Origin: CAYLSV01 sp964386435
Lineage (GTDB): Bacteria > Planctomycetota > Phycisphaerae > Tepidisphaerales > Tepidisphaeraceae
Length of the DNA: 64,000 nucleotides
NCBI GenBank assembly: GCA_964386435.1
Contig: CAYLSV010000005.1
Span: forward strand, 21,431-85,430
Direction of reading: 5' to 3'
A model generated the notes under the pieces. The model saw only the letters and a program-made list of their open reading frames with translations. It made no database searches and was not told the origin of the DNA. Shown in pieces: positions 28,101 through 36,491 of the stretch. Both the position numbers and the translations under genes were made by a program. The stretch's first letter is position 1. Every line of letters begins with the position of its first letter.

Positions 28101-28849
28101 TCGGATTCCTGCGAAACTTCCTGCTCATCCGCCTCGAAGCGAAAGATGTCGGGGATGTCCATCTCGAACCCGCTGACCGACACGCTCTTGATCCGACCGC
28201 GATCGGCTTGGAGGTTCAGGTCATACTCCCGCTCGTCGGTCAGCACGTACTGCTCCACCGCCCGCAGTTCGTAGTCGAGGATCCAATATTCCTGCACGCC
28301 GTGCCGGGCGTAGTCGTCGAACTTGATCTCCCGGTCCCGCTGGATGCTGCTGGGGCTGAGAACTTCGGCCGCGAAGTCCGGCGGCGGGAAGACGGTCTGG
28401 CCGGGCCGGAACAGCCGCGAGGTGTGCAGCGGCCAGAAGCAGACGTCCGGGTGATAATCGTTTCGCCGGAACCGCGCCATCATCGACGTGCGGAACACGC
28501 GGCCGAGCTTGTTCGCCTTCACGTGGGCCTTGAGCGGCTCATAGAGGTTCTCCGTCGACTCATAATGCTCCACCCGCTCCGGCGATGCCATGACGACTCT
28601 CCCGTTGATGAACTCGTGCCTCTCGCCCGGCTGAATCGCCTCAACGAATTCATGGCGACGCAGCGCCTCATCAGCATTCAGCCGGCGCAGCTCAATCTCT
28701 AACCGCGCCCGATACGGCAGGTGTGAGAAATCCGCCGTCGCCTTCTCCGGCGGCGGCCGCCAGCGGTCGGTTCGCTGGTAAGCCGCCGGCCGTGCGGGGG
28801 GACGCTCGGCGACCGCCTGCTCCGTCGGGTTAGCTGGCACGGCTGACAT
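28097..28849 (-). CDS. Uma2 family (DUF820) putative PD-(D/E)XK endonuclease
   Basis: 250 aa. The Uma2 core is at residues 65-235: GERHEFINGRVVM, DYHPDVCFW, FAAEVLSPSS and EYWILDYEL, with acidic residues placed as in the restriction-endonuclease-like fold. Uma2 proteins are abundant in planctomycetes and cyanobacteria; their role is unknown. An 80-residue N-terminal extension is Pro/Arg rich. TAGACT lies 7 nt before the ATG. Coupled to the downstream sugar isomerase. Confidence 0.85.
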   Translation of the reverse strand: MSAVPANPTEQAVAERPPARPAAYQRTDRWRPPPEKATADFSHLPYRARLEIELRRLNADEALRRHEFVEAIQPGERHEFINGRVVMASPERVEHYESTENLYEPLKAHVKANKLGRVFRTSMMARFRRNDYHPDVCFWPLHTSRLFRPGQTVFPPPDFAAEVLSPSSIQRDREIKFDDYARHGVQEYWILDYELRAVEQYVLTDEREYDLNLQADRGRIKSVSVSGFEMDIPDIFRFEADEQEVSQESE

Positions 28850-28859
28850 GTGCCGAAGT

Positions 28860-29834
28860 CTACCCCGCCGAGCGGGCGCTGCACACCCCGGTCAGGTCGA
28901 GCATGGTCCGCACGCCGGGGTTGCACCTCGGCAGGACGCGGCAGGCGTTCACCAGCACGGCGGCGGTGGCGCTGTCGCCGGGGGTGCCGCCCTCGACGCG
29001 GACTTTGAGCGGGACGGGGCCGTGGAGGTTGACCTCGTCGTACGCCTCCGGCTCGCCGACGGCCATGATGAGGTCAAGGTCGACCTCCAAATCGGCGTCC
29101 CGCCAGCGGCCGATGTTGTGCATGCCGCGGACCTTGCCGGGCTCGATAATGCCCAGGGCGCTCTCGAGCGGCACATCGGTGGTAAGGGGTTCGAGCGATT
29201 CATCAACGCTGCTGGGCGGCACCGTCTTGCCCAGGGCGGCGGCGGCGAGGCAGACGCTCTCGGCCATGCCCTTGTGACCGATGGCGTTCTTTGCCTTCAA
29301 CTCGTTGAACTCCTCGACCGTCATCGTCGCCCCGACCTTCTTCTGCAGCGGTCGGCGGCGGGTTTGAGCCTGCACCCGCCGGATCGCTTTCACCGCCGAG
29401 ACCTCCAGGATCATGCTGCTGGCGACCACCGGCAGGTAGTCCAGCACGAACCCGGGGTTCACGCCGGTGCCCAAGAGCGCCACACCGGCCGCCTGCGCCT
29501 CGCCGTCCAGCTCCTTTGCCAGCTCGGCGTGGCGGTAGTCGGGCCAGAGCATTTCCTCGCAACTGCTGACGACGTGCGTCTTGTGCGCGATGCACTGCCG
29601 GACCAGCGGGGCCATCTTGTCGAGGTAGCTGGTGGTGCAAAGGATCGCCACGTCGGCCCCGCCGGCGAGTTCGGCCGTCACCGCCGGGCCGCCGTCGACG
29701 GGCGACTTGCCGGCCAGCTCCGGCGAGACGTCGACGAGCTGCACGAGCTCCAATTTCGGGTCCGCCGCCACGGCCCGCGCCGCCGCCAACCCGATCGGGC
29801 CCAGGCCCACCACTGCGATCTTGTTCTTTGTCAT
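28860..29834 (-). CDS. DapB-like NAD(P)-dependent dehydrogenase (2,4-diaminopentanoate dehydrogenase-like)
   Basis: 324 aa. The Rossmann start KIAVVGLGPIGLAAARAV and the segment LLGTGVNPGFVLDYLP are typical of dihydrodipicolinate-reductase-like enzymes including 2,4-diaminopentanoate dehydrogenase. The substrate is unknown. The first codons (ATGACAAAGAACAA) lie inside the heptad-repeat element 2, so the repeat contributes the N-terminus MTKNK. Likely last gene of the sugar ABC importer operon, 84 nt after the permease stop. Confidence 0.8.
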   Translation of the reverse strand: MTKNKIAVVGLGPIGLAAARAVAADPKLELVQLVDVSPELAGKSPVDGGPAVTAELAGGADVAILCTTSYLDKMAPLVRQCIAHKTHVVSSCEEMLWPDYRHAELAKELDGEAQAAGVALLGTGVNPGFVLDYLPVVASSMILEVSAVKAIRRVQAQTRRRPLQKKVGATMTVEEFNELKAKNAIGHKGMAESVCLAAAALGKTVPPSSVDESLEPLTTDVPLESALGIIEPGKVRGMHNIGRWRDADLEVDLDLIMAVGEPEAYDEVNLHGPVPLKVRVEGGTPGDSATAAVLVNACRVLPRCNPGVRTMLDLTGVCSARSAG

Positions 29835-29918
29835 TGGTTCTTTGTCCTTTGTTTTTTGTCCTTTGTCCTTCGTCGGCCGCTCATCACCAAGGACAAAGGA
29901 CCAACAACCAAGAACAAT
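29821..29918. repeat. Inverted heptanucleotide-repeat element 2 (unit TTGTCCT)
   Basis: The left arm (29821-29869) is seven exact 7-bp steps: TTGTTCT, TTGTCAT, TGGTTCT, TTGTCCT, TTGTTTT, TTGTCCT, TTGTCCT. The right arm (29883-29918), read on the minus strand, gives TTGTTCT, TGGTTGT, TGGTCCT, TTGTCCT, TGGTGAT. The architecture is the same as element 1 but with a different word. It spans the space between the permease stop and the dehydrogenase, and its left end is translated. Confidence 0.8.
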
Positions 29919-30755
29919 TCAACCCTTCACCGCCCCGGCCGTGATGCCGCGGACGAGCCAGCGTTGGGCGACAATGTACACGCACACCATTGGGATCAAA
30001 GCCAGCACGCTGCCGGCATAGGCCAGGCGGGGGTTGCTGGCGTACACGCTCAAGAGTCGGTTGATCGCCACGGGCAGGGTCATCTTGTGCTCGCTCTGCA
30101 GCACGATCAGCGGCCACAGCAGGTTGCTCCACGCCCCGATGACGCTGAACACCGCCAGCGTCGCCAGCGTCGGCCGGATGAGCGGCAGCATCACGTGCCA
30201 CCACGTCTGCAGCGCGTTGGCCCCGTCGATCCGCGCCGCCTCCTCCAACTCCCCCGGCACCGCCAAGAGCGCCTGACGGCACAGGTACACCCCGAACGCC
30301 GTTACCCCGAACGGCAGGAACACGGCGATCAGCGTGTCGTACAGCCCGAGCTGCGCGATGGTCACGAACTGCGGGATGGCGATGACCTGCTCGGGCACCA
30401 TGAGCGTCGCGAGGATGATGAAGAAGATGACGTTCTTGCCGCCGAACTTCATCCGCGCCAGCGGGTAGGCCGCCGCGGCGGCGAGGAAGACGCCCAGCGT
30501 CGCCTGCGCCGCGGTCACGATCACGCTGTTGATCAGCGGCCGGGCCAGGTCGGCCTCGGCGAAGACGCTGGCGAAATTCGCCAGCGTGTACTTGGCGGGC
30601 GGCGTCACGTCGCCCACGCTCAGTTCCTGATCCGCCGGCTGAACCGCCACGTTCACCAGCCACAGCGCCGGCCCAACGGCCAGCATGACCAGCAGCATTG
30701 CCGCCGCGTAGAACGCCGCCTTCAGCCAGGTCGGCCGGTCGTGTAGGGGGGTCAA
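29919..30755 (-). CDS. Carbohydrate ABC transporter permease, MalG type
   Basis: 278 aa with six predicted helices. The EAA loop EEAARIDGANALQTWWHVMLP binds the ATPase, and WSNLLWPLIVL follows, as in MalG/CUT1 permeases. The start is a TTG at 30755 overlapping the upstream permease stop (TTGA); no better start lies between it and the first helix. Partner of the MalF-type gene directly upstream. No ATPase gene is nearby, so a shared MsmX-like ATPase is expected elsewhere. Confidence 0.88.
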   Translation of the reverse strand: MTPLHDRPTWLKAAFYAAAMLLVMLAVGPALWLVNVAVQPADQELSVGDVTPPAKYTLANFASVFAEADLARPLINSVIVTAAQATLGVFLAAAAAYPLARMKFGGKNVIFFIILATLMVPEQVIAIPQFVTIAQLGLYDTLIAVFLPFGVTAFGVYLCRQALLAVPGELEEAARIDGANALQTWWHVMLPLIRPTLATLAVFSVIGAWSNLLWPLIVLQSEHKMTLPVAINRLLSVYASNPRLAYAGSVLALIPMVCVYIVAQRWLVRGITAGAVKG

Positions 30756-31696
30756 GACTGATCCTCTCTGGCCAGCCGCAGCTGCACCGTGCTGAACGCC
30801 AGGATCACCAGGAACAGGCACACCGCCACCGCGCACGCCGCCCCGAAGCTGCCGTCCTCGAACGCCGTCTCGAACACCAATGGCACCGCCGTCTGGCTCG
30901 TCGCCGGGGCGTCGCGAACCGTGACGTACAGCTCGTCGAACACCTTCAGCGCCGAGATCGACGAGATGAGCGACACGAGCACCAGCACCGGCCGCAGCGC
31001 CGGCAGCGTGACGTGCCGGAACACGCCCCACCGCCCCGCCCCGTCGATCGTCGCCGCCTCCTCAAGCTCCTTCGGCACGCCCATCAACGCTGCGGCGAAG
31101 ATCATCATGTAGTAGCCGAACCCCTTCCACATCGTCACCGTCATCGCCGTGATCAGCACGAACGGGTACTCTGTCAGCCATCCGATCGCCGGCAGCCCGA
31201 GCCCGACGAGCCCGGCGTTGAGCAGCCCGTTGCCTTCATCAAAAATCACCCGCCATGCCACCGCCGCCACGATGGTCGGCGTGATCACCGGCAAAAACAA
31301 CAGCGCCCGCGTCCACGGCCCCAGCCCCTTGAGCCCGCTCGTCACCGTCAGCGCCGCCAGCAGCGACACCGCCACCAACGCCGGCGTCACGAGCAGGTAA
31401 ATGAAACTGTTCAGCAAACACCACCAAAACCGCCCCCCGCCCAGCACCCGCCGGTAGTTCTCGAAACCGACCCACTCCACCCCCGACCACAACCCCCCGC
31501 CCTGCGGGAACGGCTCGATCCGGGCGAACGAGAACAAAAACACCTGAACCGCCGCCCAGATGACGAACACGCCCAGCACGATCACCGTCGGTAACAGAAA
31601 CAGGTAAGGCGTCCACCCCGCGTGCGGCCGCAACGGCTTTCCCACCGTCGGCGGGTCCGGCAAGATCGGCGCGGTGGAGCGGGTCAACTTGAGCAC
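30752..31696 (-). CDS. Carbohydrate ABC transporter permease, MalF type
   Basis: 314 aa, six predicted helices. N-terminal GWTPYLFLLPTVIVLGVFVIW is followed by the EAA loop ELEEAATIDGAGRWGVFRHV. The GTG at 31696 is chosen; the frame is open further to 31879, but that part crosses a REP-like palindrome and the 3' end of the binding-protein gene, so it is unlikely to be coding. Overlaps the MalG-type start by 4 nt. Substrate unknown. Confidence 0.88.
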   Translation of the reverse strand: MLKLTRSTAPILPDPPTVGKPLRPHAGWTPYLFLLPTVIVLGVFVIWAAVQVFLFSFARIEPFPQGGGLWSGVEWVGFENYRRVLGGGRFWWCLLNSFIYLLVTPALVAVSLLAALTVTSGLKGLGPWTRALLFLPVITPTIVAAVAWRVIFDEGNGLLNAGLVGLGLPAIGWLTEYPFVLITAMTVTMWKGFGYYMMIFAAALMGVPKELEEAATIDGAGRWGVFRHVTLPALRPVLVLVSLISSISALKVFDELYVTVRDAPATSQTAVPLVFETAFEDGSFGAACAVAVCLFLVILAFSTVQLRLAREDQS

Positions 31697-31730
31697 CCCC
31701 GGTGCACCGACATCCCAAGAAGCGCAGGTG

Positions 31731-31755
31731 GCTGCGACTCGGCGAGTCGCAGTCC
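31731..31755. repeat. REP-like palindrome, family A, single copy
   Basis: GCTGCGACTCGGCGAGTCGC followed by AGTCC; identical over 24 bp to the inverse of the copy at 14602-14626. Lies between the binding-protein stop and the permease start, a usual place for REP elements inside operons. Confidence 0.8.
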
Positions 31756-31784
31756 GGACGCAGCGCGTTGGACTCGCACCGCCC

Positions 31785-33056
31785 TCACTTGTACGGCAAC
31801 CCCGCCGCGTCGGCACGAAGAATTCGGTCCCACTCCACCCCCACCGCCGCCAGCGTCGCCTCGACGTCGGCGCCGTCAATCAGCATCGACCGCATGCCCT
31901 CCTCGAACACGCCCCGCAAATCGGGCCACGGCCCGATGAGCACGGCGTGTACCTCGGCGTCCGGCAACTGCTTCGCGCTGATCGTCGTCGCCTGCTGCAG
32001 CAGGTCGCCCTCGGCGGTGAAGCGGGGATCTTCGAGACTCTCCACCGTCGCCGGCAATCGACTCGCCAAGAGCGCCAGTTCCGTTTGCCACCGGGGCGAC
32101 GTCACATGCCACGCCAGCTCGGCGGCCAGTTCCGGGTGCTCGGTCGTCGCCGTCACCGCCACGGCCATCACGGCGATGCCGCTGGAACCTCGCCCGCCGA
32201 CCACGCCCGGCCGCAGCACGGTTTGGTCGATGATCCGCGGGGCGTTGTCGCCCACCGCCTTCACCGCGTTGGCGTTGATGACGGCCACCTGCCCGTCCTG
32301 GTACGCCTGCTTCATCACCTCAAAGCCGCCCACCGCCGACCGCGGCAAATCGCCCTGACGGTACAGCTCGACCCAATCGCTCACGAACGCCACGATGGTC
32401 GGGTCGGTCAAATTCGATTGATAACCGCCGTTTTCATGCGGCACCACCGGCCGCAGCCCATCGGCCAACATCAGGCCCGGCAACTCGCTCTGGCTCGCCA
32501 GCCGCAGCGTGAACAAGTGCCTGCCCGTCGCCTCCCTGAACGGCCCCGCCAGCGCCGCCAAGTCCCGCCACGTCGCCCCCAAATCGTCCGGCTCCAACCC
32601 CCCCTCGGTTAGCAGCCCCACGTTCACCATCTGCACCGGCGTCGACAGATACCAAGGCAGCCCGAACAGCTCGCCATCCACCCGGCAAGCCGCCAACGCC
32701 CCCGGCACGAACCGCCCCTGCGGCTCTCCCGGCAGCCCATCATCCAACGGCCGCAGCGCCCCCAGCGACGCGAACTGCGCGAAGTGCTGGTCCGAAAAGT
32801 TGATCACGTCCGGCAACCCGCCCGCCGCCCCGGCGGCGAACATCTTCCGCTGCATCGCATCCCCCGGCACGTCCACCCAGATGACCTCCACCCCCGGCCG
32901 CCGCGCCTCGAAATCGGCCACCAACCGCCCCATAAAATCCTCAAACGTCGGCCGCAGCGCCCACGTCCAAAGCTCGAGCCGCACCCGCTCCCCGGGCCGA
33001 TCACAACTGCCGACCCACGGCACCAGGCAAACCAGGATCAGCAGGCGGGCGATCAT
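31785..33056 (-). CDS. Sugar ABC transporter extracellular solute-binding lipoprotein
   Basis: 423 aa. Signal peptide with lipobox VGSC (Cys 18), so lipid-anchored. The mature part begins RVRLELWTWALRPTF and contains VEVIWVDVPGDAMQRKM and LPDVINFSD, typical of family 1 solute-binding proteins for oligosaccharides. First gene of the importer: binding protein, MalF-type, MalG-type, then the DapB-like dehydrogenase. No clear Shine-Dalgarno site precedes its ATG. Confidence 0.9.
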   Translation of the reverse strand: MIARLLILVCLVPWVGSCDRPGERVRLELWTWALRPTFEDFMGRLVADFEARRPGVEVIWVDVPGDAMQRKMFAAGAAGGLPDVINFSDQHFAQFASLGALRPLDDGLPGEPQGRFVPGALAACRVDGELFGLPWYLSTPVQMVNVGLLTEGGLEPDDLGATWRDLAALAGPFREATGRHLFTLRLASQSELPGLMLADGLRPVVPHENGGYQSNLTDPTIVAFVSDWVELYRQGDLPRSAVGGFEVMKQAYQDGQVAVINANAVKAVGDNAPRIIDQTVLRPGVVGGRGSSGIAVMAVAVTATTEHPELAAELAWHVTSPRWQTELALLASRLPATVESLEDPRFTAEGDLLQQATTISAKQLPDAEVHAVLIGPWPDLRGVFEEGMRSMLIDGADVEATLAAVGVEWDRILRADAAGLPYK

Positions 33057-33083
33057 CGTGAGGAGGTGGGTTCCGGCTCAAGC

Positions 33084-33944
33084 TCACTCGCCGCCGAGGT
33101 TCGGCTCGGAGTAGAGCCGCACGATGTCGCGGTCCAGCGGGCTCCACAACGCCTCGAGTGTCGAGATCGTCGTCTCCTCGTCGGCCAGCTCGTCGTGCCG
33201 CAGCATTTCGACGTGGCCATCGGTGAAGGCAAAATTCGCCCGTCCGACGGGCTTCGGCCCGGTCACGTCATTGACCCGGCGGTGGCGGGAAAAATCAAGC
33301 TCCGTGGTCGCTTCGGCATTACCCGCGAGGCGGCCGCCGGGATTGAACGTTTGGCTCTCGATGCCGACAAATCGCTCGCCAGGCGTCACGCCTTGGTAGC
33401 CGATATCCGCCGAGGCAAACCAGCCGAGCGTGTCGTTGCCGAACACGGCGTGCTTCTCGCCGAACAGGATCATGTCGGAGGCCGCCCCGACGTTGTTTTT
33501 GAAGAACGTGCCGCGGTCCTGCCCCGTGGTGCTACTGGACAAGCCGATGCCGGGATCAACCGCGCTGGAGGCCCAGAAGTTCATCGCGTAAGTCCGCTGG
33601 GCGTTGTCGATGTCCTCGGGGCAGATGAACAGTTCCGACGCCACCGACCCGCTGCCGAGCACGAAGCTCGTGGGCAGGTACGGGGTGATGAGGTCCTCCT
33701 GGTACCAGAACGATGGGATGCTGCTCACCCGCGGCGGGTAAAAGCCCTTCTGCTCCGCGGCGTACATCGTCATCGTCAGCGCGAGCTGGCGGATGTTGCT
33801 GGCGCACTTCACGTCGTTGGCCGATCGGCGGGCCGATTGCAGTGACGGCAGCAGGATCGAGATCAACAACGCGATAATGCCGATCACGACCAGCAGCTCA
33901 ACGAGCGTGAATCCGGTGCGGCGGGAGGTGAGCGTCTTGAGCAT
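33084..33944 (-). CDS. Prepilin-type N-terminal motif protein with TDGH tail (DUF1559-like pseudopilin)
   Basis: 286 aa. Leader MLKTLTSRRTG then FTLVELLVVIGIIALLISIL. The C-terminus has ANFAFTDGHVEML, the H-x9-DG-type tail of the very large planctomycete pseudopilin family. Lone gene upstream of the sugar importer (28 nt to the binding protein), possibly co-transcribed. Its promoter (TTGACA, 17 nt, GATTAT) is visible just upstream. Confidence 0.88.
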   Translation of the reverse strand: MLKTLTSRRTGFTLVELLVVIGIIALLISILLPSLQSARRSANDVKCASNIRQLALTMTMYAAEQKGFYPPRVSSIPSFWYQEDLITPYLPTSFVLGSGSVASELFICPEDIDNAQRTYAMNFWASSAVDPGIGLSSSTTGQDRGTFFKNNVGAASDMILFGEKHAVFGNDTLGWFASADIGYQGVTPGERFVGIESQTFNPGGRLAGNAEATTELDFSRHRRVNDVTGPKPVGRANFAFTDGHVEMLRHDELADEETTISTLEALWSPLDRDIVRLYSEPNLGGE

Positions 33945-33966
33945 GAGAATCGTTCCGAAACGGGGA

Positions 33967-34002
33967 AGATTATATAATCTGTGAAGTTTGGCCGCGTGTC
34001 AA
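33967..34002 (-). promoter_or_regulatory. Promoter of pseudopilin gene over a 14-bp perfect palindrome
   Basis: On the minus strand TTGACA (34002-33997), a 17-nt spacer and GATTAT (33979-33974) precede the pseudopilin. The -10 lies inside the perfect palindrome AGATTATATAATCT (33967-33980), which carries TATAAT on both strands. The palindrome may be an operator or a bidirectional -10 shared with the PEP-CTERM gene at 34158. Confidence 0.55.
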
Positions 34003-34157
34003 GCCGCAAACAGCGGGCCGCCACCGTACGCGGCGTCCGGCGCGACGATTTTGCGGTTGACAAGCCAGCCCGGCGGGTTCATTCTAGAAGACCCCGATCC
34101 GATGCCCGCCGCAACCCCGCGCTGTCGGGCCGCATCGCACTCCAGGAGAACCGAGAA

Positions 34158-35060
34158 ATGTACAAGCAAACCCTTCTAGCCGCCGCCGCGGCCGCCGTCT
34201 TTGCCGTGCCCGTCATGGGCCAGCTGGTCGCTTACGACCCGTTCCTCGTTGAGGACCTGAATGACAGTGTTGATCCGGCTCGCGGCGACGGCGAGTACAC
34301 GCCCGGCACCGACATCCGCGGACAGGGTGCCGCCGCCCTCGGCTTTGTCGGCACCTCGGGCGTCGACGGCTTCGCCGTGCCGTACAGCGGCAGCACGTCC
34401 AACTACGTGCCCAACGCGTTGGGTGAGGACGTTCCCGAGGTCGATTATGAGCAGGGCGGCCGCCTGCAGTGGCTGGGCGTCGGCAACTCCGCGGCCGATC
34501 GGAACATCACGCGTCAGTTGAACCCCACGCCCTCGTCGGCCACTTGGTTCACCAGCCTGATCACCAATCGCCTCGGCTGGGCCGACCCGGCCGCCAATGT
34601 GCTGAACACCTACGCGGTCGGCGGCTTCACTGACGCCAGCGGCAACGGTTTGCAGATCGGCTACGAAGACGTCGCCCAGGATGGCGTGCCGAACTTGACC
34701 CTGCGGGTCAACGGCACGTTCACCACCCTCATCAACAACGCACCGTCCAGCGACAACCAATTTGTCGTTGTCGGCCTCACCGTCAACCCGACCGGTGACG
34801 ACGTCATCAACGTGTTCGTCAACCCCACCGCCCTTGACGGCTCGGATGTGGCGGCCGTCACGCTGACCGACGTCAACTTCACCGACAGCCTGACCCCGTT
34901 CACGCAGGTGAAGTTCGAGTCTCCCGGCCAGTCCGGCCCGGTCTTCTGGGACGAGATCACGCTCGGCACTGACCTGGCGTCGATCGTTGTGCCGGAGCCC
35001 GCCAGCCTCGGCCTGCTTGCCGCCGCCGGCCTCGGATTGATCCGCCGCCGTACCGCCTGA
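34158..35060 (+). CDS. PEP-CTERM sorting domain protein
   Basis: 300 aa. Signal peptide MYKQTLLAAAAAAVFAVPVMG; C-terminal VPEPASLGLLAAAGLGLIRR is the exosortase-type sorting signal (PEP, hydrophobic helix, basic end). The body is beta-rich and resembles the LamG/concanavalin-like lectin region of such proteins (FWDEITLGTD near the end). Exported and presumably attached or released at the envelope. The start is set by AGGAGAAC before ATG 34158. A strong terminator follows 23 nt after the stop. Confidence 0.88.
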   Translation: MYKQTLLAAAAAAVFAVPVMGQLVAYDPFLVEDLNDSVDPARGDGEYTPGTDIRGQGAAALGFVGTSGVDGFAVPYSGSTSNYVPNALGEDVPEVDYEQGGRLQWLGVGNSAADRNITRQLNPTPSSATWFTSLITNRLGWADPAANVLNTYAVGGFTDASGNGLQIGYEDVAQDGVPNLTLRVNGTFTTLINNAPSSDNQFVVVGLTVNPTGDDVINVFVNPTALDGSDVAAVTLTDVNFTDSLTPFTQVKFESPGQSGPVFWDEITLGTDLASIVVPEPASLGLLAAAGLGLIRRRTA

Positions 35061-35083
35061 GCAGCACCTGTTGTTCGATCAAG

Positions 35084-35122
35084 GCCGCGTGTACCCTTCA
35101 GGGTACACGCGGCTTTTGCTTT
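35084..35122 (+). terminator. Rho-independent terminator after PEP-CTERM gene
   Basis: Perfect 13-bp stem GCCGCGTGTACCC / GGGTACACGCGGC with loop TTCA, followed by TTTTGCTTT. Confidence 0.92.
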
Positions 35123-35159
35123 GACATGTGTGCGATGTCTAGCGACATAAATTCGTGTT

Positions 35160-36320
35160 TCAAGCGGTGTCTGATTGCGTGCTTTCGCGTGGCAACCACT
35201 CGGCGGCGAGGGTGCGGCGGGTTTTGGTTTTGCGGCCGGCGATCAGGTCCATGAGTAAGCGGAGGGCTTCAAAGCCTAGTTCTTCAAGGGGTTGCCGCAG
35301 GGTGGTCAGCGGGGGCGAGAGGAACTCGGCGCTGGGGGGGTCGTCGACGCCGACAACGGCGAGGTTTTGGCCGATCATCAGGTTGGCCTCGGCGGCGGCT
35401 TCGTAGGTGTCGAGGGCGAAGTAGTAGCCCACGGCGAAGATGGCCGTCGGGCGGTCGTCGGCTTGGAGGCGGCGGGTGAGGTCGGCTTTGCCCGTGGCGT
35501 CGAGCCGCCAGCCGGTGGCGTCGATCGGGGGCAGGATCGGCACGCCCAGCTCGCGACAGGTCGATTCGAAGCCCAGCCAGCGGTCGCGGCTGTTGCTGGC
35601 CCCCTCGCGGTCGCCGACGAACAGGATGCGGTGATGCCCGAGCCCAACCAACCGCCGGGCGGCCTCGGCGGCCAGGTCACGGTTGTTGGTGTCGACGCTG
35701 GCGACCCCCTTGAGCCCGCTGGCCGCCCCGACGACCACCACCGGCCGATCGCGGTTGGCCGCCCCCGCCCCGCCGGTGAGGTCGCTTGGCAGCGGGTTGA
35801 CGTACAAAAAGCCGGCACACTCGTTGCGGACGTCCTCGCCGAACCGAAGCAGCATCAGGTCAGCGTGCAGCTCGTGGCTCGCCCGGCGGACGCCCTCCAG
35901 CAGATGACCATGGTAATGATCGGCCAGACTCGCCTCGGCATGGAAGACGAGCCCGATTCGTGCGCGGGCCTCGGTCGCCTGCCGCCGGCCGTAGCGGCGA
36001 TCGACAAACGTGCCGCGGCCTTGGCTGCGGAGCAGCACGCCGGCGTTTACCAGCTCGCCCAACGCGCGGTGGGCCGTGACCAGGGAGACGCCGAACTGCT
36101 TGGCAAGGTCGGCCGTGCTCGGCACGCGTTCGCCGGGCGGCAGCTTTTTTTCATCGATCGCTGTCAGGATCGCGTCGCGCACGGCGACGTACAGCGGGTC
36201 GCCGTTGCTCACGACCGGCGTGAACAGCGGCGGCAGATGCGTCGAACCGTGTGCGGAATGTGACGACGCCCCGGACCCCGCGGGCGGGGCCTGAGCGTCG
36301 GCGTCGGCCTTGGCGGCCAT
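35160..36320 (-). CDS. GntR-type regulator with LacI-like sugar-binding domain
   Basis: 386 aa. The winged helix-turn-helix at residues 40-105 has LPPGERVPSTADLAKQFGVS and VLLRSQGRGTFV, typical of GntR. The rest is a periplasmic-binding-like effector domain (ILFVGDREGASNSRD, AVVGVDDPPSAEFLSPPLTT). Such GntR/LacI hybrids (AraR-like) repress sugar genes until an inducer binds. ATG 36320 has GGGAGG upstream; the frame is open to 36461 without support. Regulation of the nearby importer is possible but not shown. Confidence 0.88.
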   Translation of the reverse strand: MAAKADADAQAPPAGSGASSHSAHGSTHLPPLFTPVVSNGDPLYVAVRDAILTAIDEKKLPPGERVPSTADLAKQFGVSLVTAHRALGELVNAGVLLRSQGRGTFVDRRYGRRQATEARARIGLVFHAEASLADHYHGHLLEGVRRASHELHADLMLLRFGEDVRNECAGFLYVNPLPSDLTGGAGAANRDRPVVVVGAASGLKGVASVDTNNRDLAAEAARRLVGLGHHRILFVGDREGASNSRDRWLGFESTCRELGVPILPPIDATGWRLDATGKADLTRRLQADDRPTAIFAVGYYFALDTYEAAAEANLMIGQNLAVVGVDDPPSAEFLSPPLTTLRQPLEELGFEALRLLMDLIAGRKTKTRRTLAAEWLPRESTQSDTA

Positions 36321-36491
36321 CGGACCTCCCTCCCGACGGCGGCAACCACGCCGGCGGTGTATGTCGTGCGAACCGACGTCAGCGCCGGCCGGTGCCATCG
36401 GCCGCCACGCTTGGCGACCTTTTGCGACAGCATAGCAGAAGCCGGCCGTTCCGGTGAACACCCGATCGCGAAGCCGCCAGACGCCACCGGT

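Noticed and set aside
31697..31879. N-terminal extension of the MalF-type permease
   Set aside because: Crosses a REP palindrome and the end of the binding-protein gene; no permease-like sequence.
35100..35160. Second promoter or riboswitch after the PEP-CTERM terminator
   Set aside because: Only a short near-repeat (GATGTCTAGCGACAT); no conserved aptamer and no gene downstream on that strand.
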